Shown: positions 29,699 through 39,240, counted from the first letter of the stretch. The stretch is 64,000 nucleotides of DNA from Bacillus andreraoultii (GCF_001244735.1 NZ_LN868937.1:1112894-1176893); one strand, 5' to 3'. The notes: generated by a model not told the origin, from the sequence alone. Made by a program: numbers and translations.

Positions 29699-29994
29699 AA
29701 ATTGGTAAGTGAAAATACTTATTATCTATAGCTTTGTCCAGAAGATGCTAGGTCTTAATTTTTGTCACTAACAAGGATAAAATACGAATTTAGTCGTTTT
29801 CCTTTTCCATTCATTCCATGCTAGAATAGGGGAAGAAAAGCGACTTTTTTATATTTGATATGCGTGATAAATCATAAATTGAATGAAATAACAATGAAGT
29901 ACCACAGAATATAAATTGTAGGTAAACATAAAGAATGTTAATAAATATATTTTACAATTACATTTATGTAACTTAAGAAAATGGGGGTAATCTT

Positions 29995-32625
29995 TTGAAT
30001 AAAAAATTAGTTTTAATTGATGGAAATAGTGTGGCATACCGTGCGTTTTTTGCTCTCCCATTATTAAACAATGATAAAGGTGTACATACGAATGCAATCT
30101 ATGGTTTTGCCATGATGTTGGAAAAGATTTTAAATGAAGAAAAGCCAAGCCATGTTCTCGTTGCATTTGATGCAGGAAAAACAACATTTCGCCATGAGAC
30201 ATTTTCGGAGTATAAAGGTGGAAGACAGAAAACGCCTCCTGAACTATCGGAACAATTCCCGTATATTCGTGAGCTATTAAAAGCATATGGTATATCACAA
30301 TATGAGCTTGAAAACTATGAAGCTGATGACATCATCGGTACATTATCAAAACAAGCCGAAGAAAATGGATTTGAAGTTCGAATTGTATCCGGTGATAAAG
30401 ACTTAACCCAACTCGCATCGAATCACACAACAGTCCTTGTTACGCGAAAAGGTGTAACTGATATTGAAGCATACACACCTAGTCACATTCAAGAAAAATA
30501 TGGGCTAACTCCTGAACAAATTATTGATATGAAAGGATTAATGGGGGATGCAAGTGACAATATTCCTGGTGTCCCTGGTGTTGGTGAAAAGACAGCAATT
30601 AAACTGTTAAAACAATTTGAAACGGTTGAGAAGCTACTTCAATCAATTGAATCTGTAAGCGGAAAGAAATTACAAGAGAAATTAGAAACATATAAAGATC
30701 AAGCGTTAATGAGTAAACAATTAGCAACAATTTATCGCAAAGCGCCAGTTAACATAAATATATCTGAGATTGATTATACTGGTCCTCATCCAGAAAAGTT
30801 AATCTCACTTTTTAGGGAGCTAGGATTTCAATCGCTACTTGAAAAACTAGATGACAGAGTTGAGCCGGAAGTAAAAGAGCTAGCAACCATTGATTTTAAA
30901 GTTGTTGAAGAAATTACAGAAGACATGTTACAACAAGATAGTGCACTATATGTAGAAATAATAGAAGATGACTACCAACTTGCGCCGATCTTAGGAATCG
31001 GACTCGTGAATGGATCAGGTAATTATTATTTACCGATGGATGTAGTGAAATCCTCCTCCATTTTCAAATCGTGGTTGGAAGATGAATCGATGCGAATTTC
31101 AGTTTATGATGCAAAGCGTACGATTGTTTCATTACAAAAGCTTGGATTCCTTGTTAACTCCATTGACTTTGATTTATTAATCGCATCTTATTTATTAAAC
31201 CCATCCGAAAATATTCAAGATTTTAGTGATGTGGCAAAAGCACATCAATATGATGAAGTTTTACCAGATGATGTTGTGTACGGAAAAGGAGCAAAACGTA
31301 CTCCGCTTTCAGATGAAGAACGGGCTGAACATATTGTTCGGAAAGCATTAGCGATGTTCCAATTGAAAGAAAAACTCATTGACGAACTTAAACAAAATGA
31401 ACAATATGAGTTATTTACTAATTTAGAAATGCCATTATCGCGAATTTTAGGTGAAATGGAAAGTATGGGAGTCGCTTTAGATAGTAATCGTTTGAAAGAA
31501 ATGGGAGAAGAAATTAAAGCCCAATTAAATGAGATCGAACAAAAAATATATCAATTAGCTGGGGAAAAATTTAATATTAATTCACCAAAACAGCTTGGTG
31601 TAATCTTATTTGAAAAGCTCGGATTACCAGTTATTAAGAAAACGAAGACAGGATACTCCACGTCAGCAGATGTACTCGAAAAATTACAATCAAAACATGA
31701 AATTGTAGATCAAATATTAACTTATCGTCAGCTTGGTAAACTACAGTCGACGTATATTGAAGGATTGCTAAAAGTTGTAAACCCGGAAACAGGAAAAGTC
31801 CATACACGCTTTAATCAAGCATTGACGCAAACGGGTAGATTAAGTTCAACAGATCCGAACTTACAAAATATACCAATTCGGTTAGAAGAGGGACGTAAAA
31901 TTCGCCAAGCCTTTGTTCCGTCAGTTAAGGACTGGGTTATGTTTTCAGCCGATTATTCACAAATTGAGTTACGGGTACTTGCACATATTTCCGGGGATGA
32001 ACGTTTGATTGAAGCTTTCCAGCATAATCTTGATATTCATACAAAAACTGCAATGGACGTGTTCCATGTTGATAAAGATGCCGTTACGAGCAATATGCGC
32101 CGACAAGCAAAGGCAGTAAACTTTGGAATTGTCTATGGGATTAGTGACTACGGCTTATCTCAAAACTTAGGAATTACAAGAAAGGAAGCCGGAGAATTTA
32201 TTGAACGTTATTTCAAAAGCTATCCGCAAGTTAAACAATATATGGACGAGATTGTGCAAGTTGCAAAACAACAAGGCTATGTAACGACATTACTTCATAG
32301 AAGACGCTATATTCCAGAAATTACGAGTCGAAATTTTAATGTCCGCAGTTTTGCTGAAAGAACCGCAATGAACACGCCAATTCAAGGGAGTGCTGCTGAT
32401 ATTATTAAAAAGGCTATGGTTGATATGGCAGAACGATTGAAAGAAGAAAAATTACAAGCGCGGCTCCTATTACAAGTTCATGATGAGCTTATTTTTGAAG
32501 CACCAGAAGATGAAATTGAAATCTTAAAGGAAATTGTCCCAGATGTAATGGAACATGCAATTGAACTTAAGGTTCCATTAAAAGTTGATTATGCATATGG
32601 TCCAACATGGTATGATGCAAAGTAA
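29995..32625 (+). CDS. polA: DNA polymerase I
   Basis: An 876-residue A-family polymerase for gap repair and Okazaki-fragment maturation. The 5' nuclease domain (about 1-290) has DGNSVAYRAFFA, ENYEADDIIG and the helix-hairpin-helix GVPGVGEKTA. The central 3'-5' exonuclease-like domain (about 300-460) lacks the catalytic DxE (VEIIE appears instead), as in Bst-type enzymes without proofreading. The polymerase domain has SADYSQIELRVL (motif A), RRQAKAVNFGIVYG (B) and VHDELIFE (C). TTG start behind GGGGGT; the 296-base gap before it shows no gene. Confidence 0.97.
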   Translation: MNKKLVLIDGNSVAYRAFFALPLLNNDKGVHTNAIYGFAMMLEKILNEEKPSHVLVAFDAGKTTFRHETFSEYKGGRQKTPPELSEQFPYIRELLKAYGISQYELENYEADDIIGTLSKQAEENGFEVRIVSGDKDLTQLASNHTTVLVTRKGVTDIEAYTPSHIQEKYGLTPEQIIDMKGLMGDASDNIPGVPGVGEKTAIKLLKQFETVEKLLQSIESVSGKKLQEKLETYKDQALMSKQLATIYRKAPVNINISEIDYTGPHPEKLISLFRELGFQSLLEKLDDRVEPEVKELATIDFKVVEEITEDMLQQDSALYVEIIEDDYQLAPILGIGLVNGSGNYYLPMDVVKSSSIFKSWLEDESMRISVYDAKRTIVSLQKLGFLVNSIDFDLLIASYLLNPSENIQDFSDVAKAHQYDEVLPDDVVYGKGAKRTPLSDEERAEHIVRKALAMFQLKEKLIDELKQNEQYELFTNLEMPLSRILGEMESMGVALDSNRLKEMGEEIKAQLNEIEQKIYQLAGEKFNINSPKQLGVILFEKLGLPVIKKTKTGYSTSADVLEKLQSKHEIVDQILTYRQLGKLQSTYIEGLLKVVNPETGKVHTRFNQALTQTGRLSSTDPNLQNIPIRLEEGRKIRQAFVPSVKDWVMFSADYSQIELRVLAHISGDERLIEAFQHNLDIHTKTAMDVFHVDKDAVTSNMRRQAKAVNFGIVYGISDYGLSQNLGITRKEAGEFIERYFKSYPQVKQYMDEIVQVAKQQGYVTTLLHRRRYIPEITSRNFNVRSFAERTAMNTPIQGSAADIIKKAMVDMAERLKEEKLQARLLLQVHDELIFEAPEDEIEILKEIVPDVMEHAIELKVPLKVDYAYGPTWYDAK

Positions 32626-32642
32626 TTAGAAAGGACAGAACA

Positions 32643-33476
32643 ATGCCAGAATTACCAGAAGTAGAAACAATTAGACGTACGCTTGAATCACTTGTGCTTG
32701 ATAAGACAATTAAAAATGTGCAAGTTTTTTGGCCAAAAATAATAAAAAATCCACCAGATGTTGACCAGTTTATTCTTTTATTAAAAGGGCAAACCATTCA
32801 TCAGATGGGAAGAAGAGGTAAATTTCTCATTTTTTATATGGATGATCTTGCACTTGTTTCTCATTTACGAATGGAAGGAAAGTACGGATTGTATCGTAAA
32901 GATGAATCGTTTGATAAACATACCCATGTAATATTCACTTTTACAGATGATACAGAATTACGGTACCGTGATGTTCGTAAATTCGGTACAATGCACATAT
33001 TTCCAATTGGTGAAGAGTTTAACCAACGACCTTTAAGTCAACTTGGGCCAGAACCTTTTGCAAAGGAGTTTACGCTAGGATATTTTGAAAAAGCGTTGGC
33101 AAAAACGACAAGAATGATTAAGCCAGCTCTTTTGGATCAGACAATCGTGACAGGTCTTGGTAACATTTATGTTGATGAAGCGTTATTTCGCGCAAAAATT
33201 CATCCTGAACGATTGGCAAATTCACTTTCAAAAACAGAAGTGAAGAGATTACGAACAGAAATCATTGCAACATTAAGTGAAGCGGTAGAAAAAGGTGGAA
33301 GTACAATCCGTTCTTATGTAAACTCTCAAGGTGAAATTGGAATGTTTCAATTACAATTAAATGTTTATGGGCAGGAAGGAAAACCATGTAAACGATGCAA
33401 TACTGAAATTCAAAAAATGAAAGTAGCTGGTCGAGGAACACATTTTTGCCCGAAGTGTCAACAAATCAAAAAATAA
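32643..33476 (+). CDS. mutM: Formamidopyrimidine-DNA glycosylase (Fpg)
   Basis: A 277-residue bifunctional glycosylase/AP lyase that removes 8-oxoguanine and other oxidised purines. The catalytic proline and glutamate sit in the N-terminal PELPEVETIRR, the lysine in GRRGKFL, and the helix-two-turn-helix in QTIVTGLGNIYVDEALF. The C-terminal zinc finger has CKRC and CPKC separated by 16 residues. It begins 17 bases after polA with AAAGGACAG upstream, so polA-mutM form one unit, a conserved repair pairing in Firmicutes. Confidence 0.97.
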   Translation: MPELPEVETIRRTLESLVLDKTIKNVQVFWPKIIKNPPDVDQFILLLKGQTIHQMGRRGKFLIFYMDDLALVSHLRMEGKYGLYRKDESFDKHTHVIFTFTDDTELRYRDVRKFGTMHIFPIGEEFNQRPLSQLGPEPFAKEFTLGYFEKALAKTTRMIKPALLDQTIVTGLGNIYVDEALFRAKIHPERLANSLSKTEVKRLRTEIIATLSEAVEKGGSTIRSYVNSQGEIGMFQLQLNVYGQEGKPCKRCNTEIQKMKVAGRGTHFCPKCQQIKK

Positions 33477-33594
33477 AATTTCCAGTATCATTTTACAAAC
33501 GATATTCAATTAGATATTTGCCTATTGTACATGAACGTAAGAATAACTCTTTTCATACGATATCTTTAGGAGTCGTTGAAAGGAGTTGTTCTAT

Positions 33595-34245
33595 TTGGAT
33601 ATCATTCCACTTCTATTACTTGCATTGGCAGTAAGTATTGATAGCTTTAATGTCGGTTTAACATATGGCATGAGAAAGGTAAAAATTCCACTTCATGCTA
33701 TTTTCATAATCGCGAGCTGTTCTGCAGTTGCACTTTATATAGCTGCGTATATCGGTTCGCATTTTGGAAAAATACTTCCGTCGTCTACGATGGATACGGT
33801 AGGTGGATGTATTTTGATTGCATTAGGTGGATGGGCTCTAGTCCACTTCTTTCGTGACCCAGATGAGAAAGCAGAAACAGTTGAAAAGGTTAGAAAGACA
33901 AAAGAAAAAGTTTTAATGAAATTCGAACTGAAATCGATGGGTGTTGTCATTCAAATTTTGAAAAAACCAATGGCTGCTGATTTAGATAAGTCTGGAACGA
34001 TTACAGGTTTGGAGGCAGTTTTACTAGGTATTGCCTTATCCCTCGATGCCTTTGGTGCAGGTCTCGGTGCTTCAATGTTAGGATTCTCTCCTTTACTCCT
34101 TGCCATTACAGTTGGTATGATGAGTGCTTTTTTTGCAACATCAGGTATAAAGTTTGGTTCAACACTTGGTTCAAAACAATGGGTTAAACAATTTTCATTT
34201 CTTCCAGGATTACTACTCATCTTAATTGGTATTTGGAAAATATAA
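33595..34245 (+). CDS. ytaF: Sporulation membrane protein YtaF
   Basis: A 216-residue protein with about six TM helices in two halves, distantly related to MntP-type manganese exporters. Each half has an acidic/polar motif (AVSIDSFNVGLTYG; ALSLDAFGAGLGASM), and a loop holds an EF-hand-like DLDKSGTITGLEA. In B. subtilis it is a sporulation-associated gene of unknown mechanism. The frame begins at a TTG directly touching the SD (AAGGAG), which cannot function; TTG 33595 has a nine-base spacer and gives MDIIPLLLLAL. It lies between mutM and coaE as in relatives. Confidence 0.9.
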   Translation: MDIIPLLLLALAVSIDSFNVGLTYGMRKVKIPLHAIFIIASCSAVALYIAAYIGSHFGKILPSSTMDTVGGCILIALGGWALVHFFRDPDEKAETVEKVRKTKEKVLMKFELKSMGVVIQILKKPMAADLDKSGTITGLEAVLLGIALSLDAFGAGLGASMLGFSPLLLAITVGMMSAFFATSGIKFGSTLGSKQWVKQFSFLPGLLLILIGIWKI

Positions 34246-34389
34246 CAAAAGTGGCGTTGTTTTTAATAAGAAACATATATGATGTCCTCTTCCTGCTTTC
34301 CTCCATTATAGTAGTCTACACCATAAAAAAATGATAAAATGTCAAAAACAAATTACATGCATAGCAAATACGATAGAGGAGGGCTCCAT

Positions 34390-34989
34390 ATGGCACTTGT
34401 CATTGGGATTACGGGTAGTATTGCAACAGGTAAAAGTACTATATCAAACATGGTAAAAGAACTGGGTTATACAGTTGTCGACGCTGATCTATGTGCAAGA
34501 CAAGTTGTTGAACAAGGAGAAGAAGCTTACGAAAAAATTAAAAAGCATTTTGGCGAGGATATTTTATTACCAAATGGGGATATTGATCGAAAAAAACTAG
34601 GAGATATTGTTTTTCATCATGAAGACAAACGATTATTACTAAATTCGATTGTTCATCCAGCAGTCCGTAACAAAATGCTGGAAGAAAAGAATGCTGCTTT
34701 TAACCGTGGAGAACAAGTGGTTTTTTTAGATATTCCATTATTATATGAAAGTAATTTAACCTATATGGTTGATAAAGTATTAGTCGTCTATGTTGACATC
34801 TCTACTCAGTTAGAACGATTAATGAATCGTAACCATTTGTCAAAGGAAGAAGCGGAGGCAAGAATAAGTTCACAAATTTCTATTGAACAAAAGAAGAAAA
34901 AAGCGGACGCCTTTATTGATAACCGTGGAACGATTGAACAGTCAAAAGAACAGTTATTAACGATTTTAAAGGATTGGCAAGTACTATAA
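34390..34989 (+). CDS. coaE: Dephospho-CoA kinase
   Basis: A 199-residue P-loop kinase for the last step of CoA synthesis. Walker A is GSIATGKST near the N-terminus, followed by VVDADLCARQVVE, the LID-region RLMNRNHLSKEEA and ISSQISIEQK. The frame extends 17 codons upstream, but ATG 34390 has GAGGAGGG with good spacing and gives the family N-terminus (ALVIGITGSIATGK). It is the last gene before the MFS pseudogene region. Confidence 0.96.
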   Translation: MALVIGITGSIATGKSTISNMVKELGYTVVDADLCARQVVEQGEEAYEKIKKHFGEDILLPNGDIDRKKLGDIVFHHEDKRLLLNSIVHPAVRNKMLEEKNAAFNRGEQVVFLDIPLLYESNLTYMVDKVLVVYVDISTQLERLMNRNHLSKEEAEARISSQISIEQKKKKADAFIDNRGTIEQSKEQLLTILKDWQVL

Positions 34990-35130
34990 TCATAAATGTG
35001 AACGAAAAAAATGGATTGCTGAAGTTATTTAGAATGTCGTAAGCCCGAAATATAAAATAAGCACACCTTTTCGGTACGCATCACAAATAGCCGTTTATCG
35101 TTGATTTTTCCTCAGATAGATGGCTGTTTT

Positions 35131-35262
35131 TCACATGTTGCCTGGATTGGTTTGACCAAGGTATGCTAATCTTGATTGTGCTGCACCACATCCGCTTATT
35201 AAAATTTCAAATCCTCCAAAAAATCCCCTTCTTACGATCACATCATTTCTCAAAGTATACAT
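35131..35262 (-). CDS. Possible 43-residue small protein
   Basis: An ATG at 35262 preceded by GGAG with eight-base spacing opens a 43-codon frame that overlaps the last codons of the MFS pseudogene in another frame. The product has a basic start (RNDVIVRRG), a Gly/Phe stretch (GFFGGFEILISGCG) and a polar end (YLGQTNPGNM) with a single cysteine. I recognise no family. It could be a short peptide product of the locus or chance; there are no adjacent modification enzymes to argue for a RiPP. Confidence 0.3.
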   Translation of the reverse strand: MYTLRNDVIVRRGFFGGFEILISGCGAAQSRLAYLGQTNPGNM

Positions 35263-36425
35263 TTTCTTCACTCCGCTTAATTGCTTTACTATGTTGAAAT
35301 CTAGTTAAAATTGCAAGAATAAAAAGAAAAAATCCTGTAATTAGATATGAATAAAAAATATTATGATGGTAGATAGTTTTATTTATGAAAGGATCACTCA
35401 AGATAAAGGCAAGATTTGTAATCATTCCTTTAATGGAAAAAATCGTTGCTTTGTTTGAATTTGTTGATACAGAATTAAGGCAAATAGAAGATACAAGCCA
35501 AAACCATCCAATAACAATCCGTAGCAAAGCATATATAAAAAGGCCTATAAAAAGATTCTTTAGAACCCCCATTATGAAAATACCTAACGAAAATATAAAC
35601 AAGCTAGAGATTAATAATTTATACTCGTTAAGTTTTGTCAGTTTTCTTTTATAAAAAAAGTACCTAACATTGGAATAAGATTCATGAATAAATAAATAAT
35701 CCCCAAATCACTCGACTGGTATTTTCTGTGTTTCCAAATATACTGGAAAAAACACACTTAGTTGTGGAATAAAGAAATAAGAGATAAACAAAATAAAAAA
35801 TATAAACTTATACTTACTAAAAAAATAAAGAACTGTTTTAAGGTTTAGCTTATTATCTTCTTCTAAAGTATTTTTCTGTGATGGAATCTGGTCTTTATTT
35901 TTGATTGTTAGTATCAAAAAAATCAAAATAATCTCACATGAAAGTGAAATATAAAATGGATATTGATGATTGATCTTAAAAAGAAATCCGATGATAACTG
36001 CACTAAGAGCATTTGCAATATATGTGGTATAATTGTTAATTTGAAAAAAGTCATTTTGTTCTCTTAAAGTATTTACCAATATAGCTTGTACAGTACCAGA
36101 TTTTCCTGAATCTCCAATAGAAATGAGTCCTATAGCAATAGCCATCTGTGTGAATCCATAGCCATTTATATAAATAATCAATCCCACAATCGTACATAAT
36201 CCACCTAAAATTACACTTAATTTTTTTTGAGTAATTATCTGAGAATACACCGAATGGAACTTCTGTTAGTCGACTTATTATTGAACCTATTGCAAATAGT
36301 ATTCCAACTTGTCCCGTGTTGACACCTCTACTGTCAAAAAATAAAAATATAATAGGCGCATATAGTTGAGAAAAAGTTGATGTAAATGTATATATCCAGA
36401 CTCGCAAAATAGATAAATGATTCAT
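35243..36425 (-). pseudogene. MFS transporter, broken by three frameshifts
   Basis: Three overlapping frames together give a roughly 390-residue MFS-like protein with about 11-12 hydrophobic segments. It starts at MNHLSILRVWIYTF (ATG 36425) and includes the typical loop-2/3 motif around RLTEVPFGVFSDNYSKK. The first shift is in an A8 run (36221-36228, minus strand), where seven A residues would restore the frame into LSVILGGLCTIVGL. The second is at TGA 35708-35710, after IPVE. The third is in a T7 run (35653-35659), where eight would restore it. Neighbouring genes are intact, so real decay is more likely than sequencing error. The substrate is unknown. Confidence 0.8.
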
Positions 36426-36815
36426 ATCGTTCACCACACAACATTTCCCCTTAAAAACATTGACTACTATTTTGTATCTAATGGTCTCGTGTTTATCTTG
36501 CATTGTTCGAACCCGGCGTTAGAAAAAACAGCTGGGTCCTTTCATTTTTAAGTTATACATCTCGCCGTTGGATAGGCTTTTCAGTTTCCTGCAGGTGGCA
36601 TCCGCTTTTCTTGTACTGCGTGGAAAAGTGGTGGTAATTTAAAAATTATTTTATCATATCGAAGTGCGCTTTTGTACCGGAGAAATCATGAGATGGATGG
36701 GCCCCTTTGTTTAAAAAGTTTTTTCCACTTTATTAGAAATATGTTCAATTCGCCCCCCCTGTTTTAAATTATTTTTGACAAATAATAAACTTTTTAAGAA
36801 AAAAGTGGCAATAAA

Positions 36816-36846
36816 TATGTCATCTTTTCATAAAATGTGTTATACT
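36816..36846. promoter_or_regulatory. Two CcpN-type boxes at the gapB promoter
   Basis: TGTGTTATACT (36836-36846) matches the CcpN consensus TRTGHYATAYW fully, and TATGTCATCTT (36816-36826) matches with one difference; they are 20 bp apart. The first contains the likely -10 box TATACT. CcpN represses gapB and pckA during glycolysis in B. subtilis. The remainder of 36426-36815 is intergenic with C- and T-rich tracts and no supported gene. Confidence 0.7.
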
Positions 36847-36896
36847 ATTTACGATTACAAACATGATTGTGTATCATTTAGACAAGGGGGACCATC

Positions 36897-37928
36897 ATGG
36901 TTAAAAAAGTAGCAATTAATGGATTTGGAAGAATTGGACGCATGGTATTTCGGAGAGCAATAACAATGGACGATTTCGATATTGTTGCTGTTAATGCCAG
37001 TTATCCTCCAGAAACACTTGCTCATTTAATAAAATACGATACCGTTCATGGTAAATTTTCTGGAGACGTTGAATTTGGTGAAAATAGTTTAGTTGTAAAC
37101 GGAAAAGAAGTATTATTAGTGAATAGTAGAAATCCAGAACAATTACCATGGAAAGAGTTAAATATTGATATTGTTATAGAGGCTACTGGTAAATTTAATT
37201 CTAGAGAAAAGGCCGCCCTACATTTAAATGCAGGGGCGAAAAAGGTTATACTAACTGCACCTGGTAAAAATGAAGATACAACAATTGTTGTTGGAGTAAA
37301 TGATAACGTTTTAGATATAGAAGAACACCATATTATCTCGAATGCATCTTGTACAACAAACTGTTTAGCACCAGTTGTCAAAGTATTGGATGATAACTTT
37401 GGTGTTGAAAGTGGATTTATGACAACCGTTCATGCGTATACGAATGATCAGAAAAACATTGATAATCCACATAAAGATTTAAGGCGTGCTCGTGCTTGTG
37501 GACAATCGATTATTCCTACGACGACCGGTGCTGCAAAGGCCATTGGTAAAGTATTACCGCACTTAAATGGAAAATTGCATGGCATTGCGTTACGCGTCCC
37601 AACACCTAATGTATCTTTAGTTGATTTAGTTGTTGATTTGAAAAAAGAAGTTACTGCAGATGAAGTGAATGAAGCATTTGTTTTAGCTAGTAAAACAAAG
37701 TTAAAAGGTATTCTTGATATAACGTATGAGCCACTTGTATCTATTGATTTTAATACAGATTCGCATTCATCAATTGTTGATGGACTATCGACAATGGTAA
37801 TGGAAGGAAATAAAGTAAAAGTACTTGCTTGGTACGATAATGAATGGGGCTATTCGTGTCGTGTTGTCGATCTTGTTAAACAAGTCGCAAACCATTTATC
37901 TAAAGAAATGGAACCAACCGCTTTATAA
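36897..37928 (+). CDS. gapB: Gluconeogenic glyceraldehyde-3-phosphate dehydrogenase GapB
   Basis: A 343-residue dehydrogenase. NAINGFGRIGRM-like Rossmann start, the catalytic cysteine in SNASCTTNCLAP, HAYTNDQKNID and the substrate loop TTTGAAKA are present. It resembles the NADP-preferring GapB, which works in the gluconeogenic direction, more than GapA: VAVNASYPPETLAHLIKYD replaces the acidic NAD-selecting loop. The presence of CcpN-type boxes at its promoter supports this. ATG follows AAGGGGGACC. A large terminator hairpin follows. Confidence 0.95.
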   Translation: MVKKVAINGFGRIGRMVFRRAITMDDFDIVAVNASYPPETLAHLIKYDTVHGKFSGDVEFGENSLVVNGKEVLLVNSRNPEQLPWKELNIDIVIEATGKFNSREKAALHLNAGAKKVILTAPGKNEDTTIVVGVNDNVLDIEEHHIISNASCTTNCLAPVVKVLDDNFGVESGFMTTVHAYTNDQKNIDNPHKDLRRARACGQSIIPTTTGAAKAIGKVLPHLNGKLHGIALRVPTPNVSLVDLVVDLKKEVTADEVNEAFVLASKTKLKGILDITYEPLVSIDFNTDSHSSIVDGLSTMVMEGNKVKVLAWYDNEWGYSCRVVDLVKQVANHLSKEMEPTAL

Positions 37929-37969
37929 TTAATCGTGCTGTATAAAGTTAGACTAATATAATTAAATGA

Positions 37970-38053
37970 AACTATCCTTTGAATCTTTTCCTTAATGATT
38001 TATATGTTTTATAATGTGTTTAAGGAAAAGTATATCAGGGGATAGTTCTTTTT
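37970..38053 (+). terminator. Terminator after gapB (large two-part hairpin)
   Basis: Outer arms AACTATCC / GGATAGTT enclose inner arms CTTTTCCTTAA / TTAAGGAAAAG, each perfectly complementary; CTTTTT follows. Confidence 0.75.
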
Positions 38054-38148
38054 GTGAACGAACATATTTCATCACGAAGGTGGACTACTCGAGTTGACTG
38101 AAATTTCCCTTTATATAGGGAAATTGCTTTAAAACGATTATTTATTTA

Positions 38149-38177
38149 TTGAAAAAGAATATAAAACAAAGTATACT
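38149..38177 (+). promoter_or_regulatory. speD promoter (sigma-A)
   Basis: TTGAAA (38149-38154), 17-bp spacer, TATACT (38172-38177). A small hairpin AAATTTCCC / GGGAAATTT-like lies upstream at 38101-38125. Confidence 0.7.
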
Positions 38178-38204
38178 TTTACACATGAATATCTATAGCT
38201 ACTT

Positions 38205-38313
38205 AAAGGGTTAGGACCTCTTTGGACTAACTTCCCCCCGTGGTAGTTATAACAGTTTTATCGTGTACACTCATTACCTGTGTCTGTACAGGACAAAATT
38301 TATAAAGGGGGAA
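38205..38313 (+). promoter_or_regulatory. Structured speD leader with candidate anti-SD element
   Basis: The leader holds TTCCCCCC (38232-38239), which is complementary over seven bases to the speD SD GGGGGAA (38307-38313). The same C-run adjoins CTAAC (38227-38231), which can pair with GTTAG upstream, while AAAGGG (38205-38210) can pair with the C-run. Two mutually exclusive folds, SD exposed or SD hidden, are therefore possible. CCTGT / ACAGG forms another small stem between them. This is an inference from base pairing only; no known riboswitch class was recognised. Confidence 0.45.
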
Positions 38314-38320
38314 CACCGAT

Positions 38321-38701
38321 GTGGAAACAATGGGTCGTCATGTAATTTCAGAATTGTGGGGTTGTGATTTTAACAAACTCAATAATATGGAATTTATTGA
38401 AAGATTATTTGTAGAAGCAGCATTAAAGTCTGGTGCTGAAGTTCGTGAGGTTGCATTTCATAAATTTGCACCTCAAGGGGTTAGCGGTGTTGTAATCATC
38501 TCAGAATCACATTTAACTATTCATAGTTTTCCAGAACATGGCTATGCTAGTATTGATGTTTATACATGCGGTAATTTAGATCCAACGATTGCCGCAGATT
38601 ATATAGCGGAGAACTTAAATGCAACAACTAGAGAAACAATGGAACTTCCAAGAGGGATGGGTCCTGTTGGAGTACAGCGAACAACTGTCCATCAAGCATA
38701 A
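38321..38701 (+). CDS. speD: S-adenosylmethionine decarboxylase proenzyme
   Basis: A 126-residue prokaryotic SAM decarboxylase (class 1B) that supplies the aminopropyl donor for spermidine. It self-cleaves before the serine in [17 protein letters not shown] to form the pyruvoyl cofactor; the downstream histidine and the cysteine in VYTCG are the other catalytic residues. GTG start with GGGGG nine bases upstream and the N-terminus [15 protein letters not shown] as in relatives. It is monocistronic, between its own promoter and terminator. Confidence 0.96.
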   Translation: METMGRHVISELWGCDFNKLNNMEFIERLFVEAALKSGAEVREVAFHKFAPQGVSGVVIISESHLTIHSFPEHGYASIDVYTCGNLDPTIAADYIAENLNATTRETMELPRGMGPVGVQRTTVHQA

Positions 38702-38714
38702 TGAAAATTACACT

Positions 38715-38749
38715 TAAAGATGGTGTTACATCAAACATCATCTTTTTTT
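38715..38749 (+). terminator. Terminator after speD
   Basis: AAAGATGGTGTT pairs with AACATCATCTTT (one G-U) and is followed by TTTT. Confidence 0.9.
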
Positions 38750-38853
38750 ATATGGTGAAATTGTAGTATGATAATGTTAGGTTAATTACATATGATTTTT
38801 TAAGTGAACGAACGACATGACATGAGAAAAACTAAACGTAAAGGATGTTATCA

Positions 38854-39240
38854 ATGAGTAAAAAACAATCAATCTTTTTACGGTTTCAAAAAAACTGCGA
38901 AACATCAGATGACCATTTTGATAATCAATTAAAAAGTCATTACTATAAAAGTTCATTTGATAAAGTATTTACTGCTGCACAAGAATTGTTTGAAAAAAAT
39001 CCAAATATGAAAGTAAACTCAACATCAAAAGATCGGGGCGAGATTGCGGTTTCAATGACAAACAGTCCGCATGCCTTTATTGTCGCTACCGTTATCCAAG
39101 TAAGACCTTTTCAAACAGCGGTTGATTTTATGGTATCATCTGAAAAGTTTTCGATTATCGGTCTATATCCAACATTAAAAAAAGTTATACTACAGTTATA
39201 TAGTGAATTGGACAAGCAATTACCTAAGGCTGAAAAATGA
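38854..39240 (+). CDS. Conserved hypothetical cytosolic protein next to nrdR
   Basis: A 128-residue soluble protein with no TM segment or catalytic motif that I recognise. The sequence SKKQSIFLRFQKNCETSDDHFDNQLKSHYYK is split between a basic start and an acidic/aromatic stretch; it resembles uncharacterised proteins annotated as cytosolic protein in this position in Bacillus genomes. ATG 38854 has AAGGAT seven bases upstream; a start three codons earlier lacks an SD. It lies 39 bases before nrdR and may be cotranscribed. Confidence 0.75.
   Translation: MSKKQSIFLRFQKNCETSDDHFDNQLKSHYYKSSFDKVFTAAQELFEKNPNMKVNSTSKDRGEIAVSMTNSPHAFIVATVIQVRPFQTAVDFMVSSEKFSIIGLYPTLKKVILQLYSELDKQLPKAEK

Noticed and set aside
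35653-36228. Programmed frameshifting to express the MFS protein
   Set aside because: Three separate shifts would be required, and no slippery heptamer with a downstream structure was evident at each site. Gene decay is simpler.
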